7,077 nucleotides of DNA from a bacterium. Its GTDB lineage: Bacteria > Krumholzibacteriota > Krumholzibacteria > LZORAL124-64-63. The stretch lies in the NCBI GenBank assembly GCA_016873405.1, contig VGXH01000091.1:1-7077 (forward strand). Reading direction: 5' to 3'. A program made the translations under genes and the position numbers. The notes under the pieces are model-generated. The model saw only the letters and a list, made by a program, of their open reading frames with translations, searched no databases and was not told where the DNA came from. This document shows, piece after piece, positions 1 to 4,658 of this stretch. Every line of letters starts with the position of its first letter. Position 1 is the first letter of the stretch.

Positions 1-259
1 GTTCCTTCTCGGCCTCGAGGGTGGCGGTGGCCTGGTAGTGACGGGCGATGTCGCCGCTGGTCGCCGGCTCCACCGCCACGGGCAGGGCCTGCTCCGGCGG
101 AGCGGCGGGCGCGCCGCCGGCGGGCGCGGCCGCGCCGGCGCCATCCTTGCGGCCGCAGCCGGGCGCCGCGGACAGCAGGGGGATCAGCAGGAGCAGCGCG
201 CCGGCGGCGGCGCGCGCGGGTGCGGACCGCAGACATCGTCGGGGGTCGCTTCCCTTCAT
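1..259 (-). CDS. RND-type efflux periplasmic adaptor lipoprotein, N-terminal part (cut by window edge)
   Basis: Only the first 86 codons lie in the window. The protein opens with a basic n-region (MKGSDPRRCLRSAPARA), a hydrophobic core (ALLLLIPLLSAA) and a cysteine at residue 35 preceded by A-P-G, so it looks like a lipoprotein signal, although -3 is Ala rather than the usual Leu. A low-complexity Ala/Gly/Pro linker follows (about 38-58). Next comes LPVAVEPATSGDIARHY and then QATATLEAEKE, the typical first beta-strands of membrane fusion proteins that link an RND pump to its outer-membrane channel. The pump gene would be expected further left. ATG at 259 is chosen because it puts the signal peptide at the N-terminus; no good Shine-Dalgarno precedes it. 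An in-frame ATG at 328 would add 23 residues crossing an inverted-repeat arm and is less likely. Family assignment is fairly secure; substrate is unknown. Confidence 0.8.
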   Translation of the reverse strand, partial: MKGSDPRRCLRSAPARAAAGALLLLIPLLSAAPGCGRKDGAGAAAPAGGAPAAPPEQALPVAVEPATSGDIARHYQATATLEAEKE

Positions 260-269
260 AAGATAGTCG

Positions 270-400
270 GTGCCGTCGAAATTGTGTCTGGGCCTGCAGG
301 GACCTCTGCGGTACCCCGACACATACATTACGGTGATCTAATTTGACGTCTCGATCCTCCGAGCGGGCGATTGCAGGACAAAACACAATTTCGACGGCAC
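270..400. repeat. 18-bp perfect inverted repeat flanking a 95-bp segment; candidate invertible promoter
   Basis: The left arm GTGCCGTCGAAATTGTGT (270-287) is the exact reverse complement of the right arm ACACAATTTCGACGGCAC (383-400), 18 of 18 bases, with 95 bp between (288-382). The arms do not extend further and are not themselves palindromic, so they do not look like ordinary dimer operators. The element fills most of the gap between the dus stop and the adaptor start; the left arm sits 11-28 nt upstream of the adaptor ATG. Arms of this length around a promoter-sized segment just upstream of a surface or efflux gene are the known layout of invertible promoters. That function is inferred: no recombinase gene is in the window, and a cruciform or a long-loop hairpin is an alternative. 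Confidence 0.85.
334..342 (+). promoter_or_regulatory. Possible extended -10 promoter inside the inverted-repeat segment
   Basis: TGATCTAAT has the TGn extension followed by TCTAAT, five of six matches to the sigma-70 -10 consensus. No convincing -35 lies 16-18 bp upstream. It points rightward, away from the adaptor gene and antisense into the 3' end of dus. If the segment between the repeats were inverted, it would face the adaptor gene with a leader of about 60 nt. Confidence 0.35.
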
Positions 401-422
401 AACTGTCGCGGAGCGGCGATCG

Positions 423-452
423 CGACGGTGCGCCCGCCCGGGCGACCCGTCG
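423..452 (-). terminator. GC-rich hairpin just downstream of dus (weak terminator candidate)
   Basis: CGACGG (423-428) pairs with CCGTCG (447-452). The loop contains the 10-bp palindrome CGCCCGGGCG (435-444), an alternative stem. It starts 3 nt past the dus stop codon on the minus strand. There is no T-run after it, so intrinsic termination is uncertain. In such GC-rich DNA the structure could be incidental. Confidence 0.3.
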
Positions 453-454
453 GC

Positions 455-1588
455 TCAAGCCCCAGGGTAGTCGCCGTCGCGGACCCGCCGCCAGATGAGG
501 CGGTGGTCCTCCTCGGCAGGGCTGGCCAGGAGCAGCGTGTCGTCGTCCCCGAGGGCCGCCGGCGTGCGCGCCTGCAGCAGGGACTCCTCGCCGAGGGCCA
601 GGAAATCGGCGTGCGTCCACGGGTGGTAACGGTGCCAGAAACCGCAGTGCCAAAGGAAGAACCGTTCGACGCGGCCGAGCCCCTTGGCGTCGTCCCCGAA
701 ATGCTCGCAGGCCAGGTCGACGAAGCGGCGCATCAGCGCCCAGCGCTCGACCGGCGTCGGGTACCACGGCTCTCCAGTGAGCAGCTCGCGGAAGATCCAC
801 GGCTTGATCAGCGCGCCACGGGCGACCAGGAACGAACGCACGCGCGTCTGCTCCCGGCGCCGCTGCAGGTCCCAGGGTGTCAGGATGTCGCCGTTCCCGA
901 GCACGGGGATCGCGACGGCGGCGGCGGCCTGATCGATCAGCTCCCAGCGCGCGCTCTGGCGGTAGCGCTGGGCGCGCGTGCGCCCGTGGATGCCCAGGGC
1001 GTCGGCGCCGGCCTCCTCGCAGCGCCGCGCCAGGTCCACGACGTTGAGCTTGTCCTCGCTGTAGCCCAGACGCAGCTTGACCGACAGGGGCAACGTCACC
1101 GCGGCGCGGACGGCGGCCACGATCTCGACCAGCTTGGCCGGCCGCTGCAGCAGCGCGGCGCCGGCGCCGCGCTTGACGATGAGGTCGATGGGACAGCCGA
1201 AATTGAGGTCGATGAAGCGGGCGCCGGCGCCGGCGGCCAGCCGCGCGCCCTCGGCCATCGCCTCGGGGTGCTTGCCGGCCAGCTGGACCCCGAAGGCATC
1301 CTCCTCGGGGTGGTGGCGCAGGAGCGGCTTCTCGCCGCCGGCCACCAGCTTGTGCGCGAGCACCATCTCGCTGCAGGTCAGCTGCGCGCCGAACCCGCGG
1401 CAGAGTCGGCGGTAGGGCAGGTTGCCGCCCATGGCCATCGGCGAGAGCGCCAGGACGTCACGGAACAGGTCGTGGCCTGTCCCGGCGCCTTGGCGCTCGT
1501 CTTGCCGCTCGTCTTGCCGCTCGTGTTGGCGCTCGTGTTGGCGCTCGTGTTGCGGGCCGCGGCCCCCGTCGCTGTCGGCCGCGAGCAC
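455..1588 (-). CDS. tRNA-dihydrouridine synthase, DUS3-like
   Basis: A 377-residue flavoenzyme of the Dus family, which uses FMN and NADPH to reduce specific uridines in tRNA to dihydrouridine. The TIM-barrel opens with LALSPMAMGGNLPYRR (46-61), the FMN-binding first strand. GCPIDL with catalytic Cys132 lies in FIDLNFGCP (125-133). SVKLR (169-173), HGRTRAQRY (201-209), GNGDIL (231-236) and ARGALIKPW (256-264) complete the FMN and tRNA sites. From memory, GNLPxRR, FGVQL, GCPIDL, the QRY after HGR, GNGDIL and ARGALxKPW fit eukaryotic DUS3 better than E. coli DusA, DusB or DusC; the CCCH zinc fingers of human DUS3L are absent. Which tRNA position it modifies is not known. The start is GTG at 1588, 4 nt after the upstream diiron gene; no ATG or GTG follows before the FMN motif, so the repeat-rich N-terminus (residues 13-33) appears to be translated. 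Likely co-transcribed with the diiron gene. Confidence 0.9.
   Translation of the reverse strand: MLAADSDGGRGPQHERQHERQHERQDERQDERQGAGTGHDLFRDVLALSPMAMGGNLPYRRLCRGFGAQLTCSEMVLAHKLVAGGEKPLLRHHPEEDAFGVQLAGKHPEAMAEGARLAAGAGARFIDLNFGCPIDLIVKRGAGAALLQRPAKLVEIVAAVRAAVTLPLSVKLRLGYSEDKLNVVDLARRCEEAGADALGIHGRTRAQRYRQSARWELIDQAAAAVAIPVLGNGDILTPWDLQRRREQTRVRSFLVARGALIKPWIFRELLTGEPWYPTPVERWALMRRFVDLACEHFGDDAKGLGRVERFFLWHCGFWHRYHPWTHADFLALGEESLLQARTPAALGDDDTLLLASPAEEDHRLIWRRVRDGDYPGA
1493..1552 (-). repeat. Five 12-bp tandem repeats coding for Q(H/D)ER in the dus N-terminus
   Basis: Five consecutive 12-bp units encode QHER, QHER, QHER, QDER, QDER (residues 13-32). The copies differ only at the H/D codon and at synonymous third positions of the Arg codon. 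The unit is a multiple of three, so a change in copy number would alter length without shifting the frame. The tail is strongly charged and probably unstructured or helical, and it precedes the catalytic barrel. It has none of the spacing expected of a CRISPR array. Confidence 0.85.
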
Positions 1589-1592
1589 GGAC

Positions 1593-2126
1593 CTAGCCGC
1601 CGTCCAGCATCGGGTTGCCGTCGAAGCCGGCGAAGCCTTCGGGGTCGGCCAGGTAGTCGTAGGTGATCTTTTGCAGGGCGTAGTGGTTGCGCTCCTCGGC
1701 GGCCAGATGCGCGAAGATGCCCTTGGCGCGCGGGCTGGTCACCCTGGCGGCGGCGCCGTCGTAGAGCGCGAAGCCGCGCCGCTCGACCTCCATCGCGCCC
1801 TTGAGGATCTCGAGTTCCTCGGGCAGGTAGTCGTAGGGGTCGTGCGCGGCGGCCAGCGCCGTGTCGAAGATCCGGCGCACGTCCCCGATGTGGTCGTCGT
1901 CGACGTCGGGCAGCACGTCGAGGCTGCGCTCGCGCAGCAGGTCCTCGCGCATGCGCACCAGGTGCGCCTTGTGCCCGGCCTCGTCCTTGGCCAGCGAGTT
2001 GAACAGGTTGCGCTCGAACGTGGTCGGCGCCCTCTCGGCGCGGTTCTGGAAGAACGCCATGCCCTCTTCCTCGAAGGCGATGGCCTTCTCCAGGATCTCC
2101 ACGCACAGCCTCAGGTCGTCACTCAT
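1593..2126 (-). CDS. Rubrerythrin/ferritin-like diiron protein
   Basis: A 177-residue four-helix-bundle protein of the ferritin-like family (rubrerythrin erythrin domain, COG1633 type). Diiron ligands are visible in order: Glu in IAFEEEG (about E20), ExxH at E49-H52 (DEAGH), Glu in AMEVERRG (E113 or E115), and ExxH at E145-H148 (EERNH). No rubredoxin Cys4 domain is present; the C-terminus ends in DPEGFAGFDGNPMLDGG. Such proteins usually handle peroxide or iron in the cytoplasm, but the substrate here is not shown by sequence. ATG at 2126 is chosen because GGAGGA lies 5 nt upstream; an in-frame ATG at 2195 adds 23 residues with no ribosome binding site and no family similarity. The dus gene starts 4 nt after the stop, so the two probably form an operon. 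Confidence 0.88.
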   Translation of the reverse strand: MSDDLRLCVEILEKAIAFEEEGMAFFQNRAERAPTTFERNLFNSLAKDEAGHKAHLVRMREDLLRERSLDVLPDVDDDHIGDVRRIFDTALAAAHDPYDYLPEELEILKGAMEVERRGFALYDGAAARVTSPRAKGIFAHLAAEERNHYALQKITYDYLADPEGFAGFDGNPMLDGG

Positions 2127-2131
2127 GGGGC

Positions 2132-2137
2132 TCCTCC
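2132..2137 (-). promoter_or_regulatory. Ribosome binding site of the diiron gene
   Basis: On the minus strand GGAGGA lies 5 nt before ATG at 2126. It settles the start at 2126 over the upstream in-frame ATG at 2195. Confidence 0.75.
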
Positions 2138-2195
2138 AGTGGTTCCCGGTCGATGCGATCCGGACAATGGTAATCATGCCGGGGGCGAATGCCAT

Positions 2196-2245
2196 GAAAA
2201 ATCAGGCGCCCGCGAGCAACCTGTTGAAAAGCCGCGAGGCGCCTG
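2196..2245 (-). terminator. Hairpin with T-run upstream of the diiron gene (attenuator-like)
   Basis: CAGGCGCC (2203-2210) and GGCGCCTG (2238-2245) form a perfect 8-bp stem. On the minus strand the stem is followed by ATTTTTC, the layout of an intrinsic terminator. The 27-nt loop is long but holds a small inner dyad, CAACCTGTTG (2217-2226). It lies about 70 nt before the diiron start codon. It could stop leftward transcripts entering from the citrate synthase side, or attenuate the diiron-dus operon if its promoter lies further right. Confidence 0.4.
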
Positions 2246-2252
2246 TTAGGCT
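2224..2252 (+). promoter_or_regulatory. Candidate sigma-70 promoter for citrate synthase
   Basis: TTGAAA (2224-2229, five of six to consensus) is followed after 17 bp by TAGGCT (2247-2252, three of six, with the conserved TA and final T). It would give a leader of about 150 nt before the citrate synthase ATG. The GC-rich repeat arm GGCGCCTG sits inside the spacer. Confidence 0.4.
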
Positions 2253-2397
2253 GCCGAGCGGGGTGTTCCGCACTGTTACAAGTGCAATTGGGTCCTGGTT
2301 TCGGCGGGCCGGTTGGCAGCGGCTGGTTCCCCCTGGCCTCGGTCCGTGGATCGATCAATCCGGAGTGCCGCGCGCCCCCGCGACGGCGCGATCCCAC

Positions 2398-2403
2398 AGG
2401 AGG
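2398..2403 (+). promoter_or_regulatory. Ribosome binding site of citrate synthase
   Basis: AGGAGG, a full-strength Shine-Dalgarno, lies 5 nt before ATG at 2409. It fixes the start and excludes the upstream in-frame extension that begins at 2313. Confidence 0.85.
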
Positions 2404-2408
2404 GCGTG

Positions 2409-3710
2409 ATGGCAAAACTGCAGAATGCACTCGCCAAGAGGATCCCCGCGTGGCGCGAGGAGATCAAGGAACTGAACAAGGTCCACGGCAACGTCAAGAT
2501 CGACACCGTGAACATCGGCCAGGCCTACGGCGGCATGCGCGGGATCAAGTGCATGGTGTGCGACACCTCGGAGGTGCCCCCCGACAAGGGCCTGATCATC
2601 CGCGGCATCCCGGTCGGCGAACTGACCGGAAAGACCGCCGAGGACACCTTCTACCTGCTGTGCACCGGCGAGCTGCCGTCGGCCGCAGACCGCAAGGCGC
2701 TGGTCGAGGAGTTCAACGCGCGCGCGAAGGTCCCGACCTACGTGTGGAAGGTCCTCGAGGCGATGCCGAAGGACTCCCACCCGATGACCATGCTGGACAC
2801 CGCCATCCTCTGCATGCAGCGGGAGAGCGAGTTCGCCAAGGCCTACCACGGTCTGGCCAAGGCGGACTACTGGAAGCCGACGCTCGAGGACAGCCTGAAC
2901 ATGCTGGCCCGCATCCCCGTGATCGCCGCCGGCATCTACCGCCTGCGGTTCAAGAAGGGCCCGCGCATCGCCCCCAAGAAGGGCCTGACGATGGCCGAGA
3001 ACTACGCGCGCATGCTGGGCATTCCCGACAAGAGCGGCGAGTTCGCCGACTGCATGCGGCTGTACCTGGTCCTGCACAGCGACCATGAGAGCGGCAACGT
3101 GTCGGCGCACGCCTGCCACGTCGTCGGCTCGGCGCTGAGCGACCCCTACTACGCGGTGTCGGCCGGCCTGAACGGCCTGGCCGGTCCGCTGCACGGCCTG
3201 GCCAACCAGGAGTGCCTGGACTGGGTGCTCGAGGTCATGAAGAAGTTCAAGGGCGTGCCGACCGACGAACAGCTCTACAAGTTCGCGTGGGACACGCTCA
3301 ACAGCGGCCACGTCATCCCCGGCTACGGCCATGCCGTGCTGCGCATCACCGACCCGCGCTTCGACGCCTTCCGCGCCTTCGGCCTGAAGCACTTCCCGGA
3401 CGACCCGGTGATGTGCCTGGTCGACAAGGTCTTCAACATCGTGCCGAAGGTGCTGGTCGAGCAGGGCAAGGCCAAGGATCCCTGGCCGAACGTCGACGCC
3501 GCCAGCGGCGCGCTGCTGTACCACTACGGCCTGCGCGAGTTCTCGTACTACACGGTGCTGTTCGCGGTCTCGCGCGCGATGGGCATGGCCGCGCAACTCG
3601 TCATCAACCGCGCGATGGGCACGCCCATCGAGCGGCCCAAGAGCGTGACCACCGAGTGGCTGAAGAAGCAGGCGGCCGCGGCCGCCCCGCCGGCGGCCCC
3701 GACGGCCTGA
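2409..3710 (+). CDS. gltA: Citrate synthase, eukaryotic (mitochondrial) type
   Basis: A 433-residue citrate synthase that condenses acetyl-CoA and oxaloacetate to citrate, the entry step of the TCA cycle, in the cytoplasm. The sequence tracks pig mitochondrial citrate synthase along its length, as recalled from memory: YGGMRG (40-45), HSDHESGNVSAH (223-234), SALSDPY (241-247), NGLAGPLHGLANQE (255-268), NSGHVIPGYGHAVLR (298-312), NPWPNVD-like DPWPNVD (357-363) and SYYTVLFAVSRAMG (379-392). Catalytic residues are H262, H308 and D363, matching pig H274, H320 and D375 with a constant offset of 12. Arginines in TDPRF (R317) and VSRAMG (R389) match the oxaloacetate-binding arginines. The usual bacterial hexameric GltA has a different N-terminus. 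The last 13 or so residues are an Ala/Pro-rich tail (QAAAAAPPAAPTA) beyond the conserved fold. A similar eukaryote-like enzyme is established in Geobacteraceae. It stands alone between its own promoter region and a hairpin. Confidence 0.97.
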   Translation: MAKLQNALAKRIPAWREEIKELNKVHGNVKIDTVNIGQAYGGMRGIKCMVCDTSEVPPDKGLIIRGIPVGELTGKTAEDTFYLLCTGELPSAADRKALVEEFNARAKVPTYVWKVLEAMPKDSHPMTMLDTAILCMQRESEFAKAYHGLAKADYWKPTLEDSLNMLARIPVIAAGIYRLRFKKGPRIAPKKGLTMAENYARMLGIPDKSGEFADCMRLYLVLHSDHESGNVSAHACHVVGSALSDPYYAVSAGLNGLAGPLHGLANQECLDWVLEVMKKFKGVPTDEQLYKFAWDTLNSGHVIPGYGHAVLRITDPRFDAFRAFGLKHFPDDPVMCLVDKVFNIVPKVLVEQGKAKDPWPNVDAASGALLYHYGLREFSYYTVLFAVSRAMGMAAQLVINRAMGTPIERPKSVTTEWLKKQAAAAAPPAAPTA

Positions 3711-3730
3711 TCGCCGGCGAAACGAAGCGT

Positions 3731-3779
3731 GACCGCCCGGGAGTCACCGGCCGCCCGGCCGGGCGACGACCGGGCGGTC
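3731..3779 (+). terminator. Nested GC hairpin downstream of citrate synthase
   Basis: GACCGCCCGG (3731-3740) pairs perfectly with CCGGGCGGTC (3770-3779). The enclosed 29 nt contain a second, fully palindromic stem CGCCCGGCCGGGCG (3752-3765). It starts 20 nt after the citrate synthase stop and precedes the next promoter. No T-run follows, so it may act as a rho-assisted terminator or as a 3' stabilising structure. Confidence 0.55.
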
Positions 3780-3854
3780 GCCTGTCCGCGCGGCCGTCGC
3801 CGATCCTGACGCGGCAGGTTCCCGGCTTCGCTGGGTTTTGTTGGACGGCGTTCT

Positions 3855-3889
3855 TAAACAATCGCTTGACTGAATCAAACGATTGCTTA
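3855..3889. promoter_or_regulatory. 35-bp near-palindrome, likely operator of the adjacent TetR regulator
   Basis: The dyad is centred on base 3872. CAATCG (3859-3864) mirrors CGATTG (3880-3885), TTGA (3866-3869) mirrors TCAA (3875-3878), and TAA (3855-3857) mirrors TTA (3887-3889). Fourteen of 17 base pairs match; the mismatches are at 3858, 3865 and 3870. It is AT-rich in a GC-rich genome, lies just upstream of a tetR gene and covers the promoter -35. Binding by the neighbouring regulator is inferred. Confidence 0.75.
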
Positions 3890-3893
3890 TCGT
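3866..3893 (+). promoter_or_regulatory. Promoter of the tetR-exporter operon
   Basis: TTGACT (3866-3871, five of six) and TATCGT (3888-3893, four of six) are separated by 16 bp. The -35 and most of the spacer are inside the palindromic operator, so a bound repressor would exclude RNA polymerase. The predicted transcript starts about 20 nt before the tetR GTG codon. Confidence 0.6.
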
Positions 3894-3920
3894 GCAGGAA
3901 CACCCCAACCGGAGCACGCC

Positions 3921-4658
3921 GTGAGCGAGCAGCCCCCCCGCTACCCCCAACCGCCGCGGCCGGCCGCCGAGCGCCTGCGCGCCCTCCTGGCCCTGGCGCC
4001 GCCGAACTTGGCCCCGCCTCCGGTGGACTCGCCCCCGGGTCGCATCCTGGCCGCCACCCGCGCGCTGTTCGCCATGGGTGGATTCACGGCCGTCACGGTG
4101 CGCGCCGTGGCGGCCCGGGCCGGCACCAACGTGGCGATGGTCAACTACTACTTCGGCAGCAAGGAACGGCTGGTGGACGCCGTCCTGCTGCAGGAGATCC
4201 AGCTCCTGCTGCACGATGTCGTGACCGGGATCGACAGCGAGGCCCCACCCGCGCAGGTGCTGGCCGAGTTCCCCCTGCGCATCCTCGCCTCGCTGCGCAA
4301 GGACGCCGAGCGGCTGCGGCTGATGCGCCTGGCGGTGTCGACCGAGCCGGAGCGCCTTCGCCGACTCATCCGTTCGCTGGGTCCGGCCGGGATGCTCGGC
4401 GTCAGCGGCGTGCTGGCCGAATTGGTCGCCGAGGCGCAGGCGGACGGGGAACTGCCGCCGGTGCCGGCTCGCTCGGTGCTCCTGTTCCTGGTGGCCAACG
4501 CCTATGGCCTGGTGTTCATGGAGCCGATCGCGCGCGAGGTCGTCGGGTTCGCGCTGGACGACGAGGCGCAATGGCAGGAGCACCGCGGCTGCCTGGCGCA
4601 CATGCTGCGCGCGGGACTGCTCGGCGCTGTCGGCCCCGGGGAGGACGGACATGCGTGA
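3921..4658 (+). CDS. TetR/AcrR-family transcriptional regulator of the export operon
   Basis: A 245-residue DNA-binding repressor. The N-terminal helix GRILAATRALFAMGGFTAVTV (40-60) is followed by the helix-turn-helix RAVAARAGTNVAMVNYYFGSKERL (61-84), whose NYYFGSKE is the hallmark recognition-helix end of TetR proteins. Residues 90-240 form the all-helical ligand-binding and dimer domain; its subfamily is not clear to me. GTG at 3921 is used because GGAG lies 6 nt upstream (3911-3914). This gives an unusual 38-residue Pro-rich leader before the HTH domain; an in-frame GTG at 4023 would remove most of it but lacks a ribosome binding site. The gene overlaps the TolC gene by 8 bp and is the first gene of the operon. 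It probably represses itself and the exporter by binding the palindrome at 3855-3889, with release by an unknown ligand. The order recalls E. coli CecR and ybhGFSR. Confidence 0.9.
   Translation: MSEQPPRYPQPPRPAAERLRALLALAPPNLAPPPVDSPPGRILAATRALFAMGGFTAVTVRAVAARAGTNVAMVNYYFGSKERLVDAVLLQEIQLLLHDVVTGIDSEAPPAQVLAEFPLRILASLRKDAERLRLMRLAVSTEPERLRRLIRSLGPAGMLGVSGVLAELVAEAQADGELPPVPARSVLLFLVANAYGLVFMEPIAREVVGFALDDEAQWQEHRGCLAHMLRAGLLGAVGPGEDGHA

Noticed and set aside
383..400. The 18-bp arm as a second operator of the TetR regulator
   Set aside because: The arm is not palindromic and shares no half-site with the CAATCG/TTGA dyad at 3855-3889.
1490..1552. Possible CRISPR array
   Set aside because: The repeats are 12 bp, contiguous, in frame and without spacers; this is a coding tandem repeat.
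371..1666. 431-residue plus-strand reading frame antisense to dus
   Set aside because: It is a GC-driven mirror of dus with no recognisable domain and low-complexity Leu/Val/Arg runs opposite the QHER repeats. The minus strand carries the full set of Dus motifs.
2355..3596. 413-residue minus-strand frame opposite citrate synthase
   Set aside because: It is an antisense shadow of a highly conserved gene with no domain of its own.
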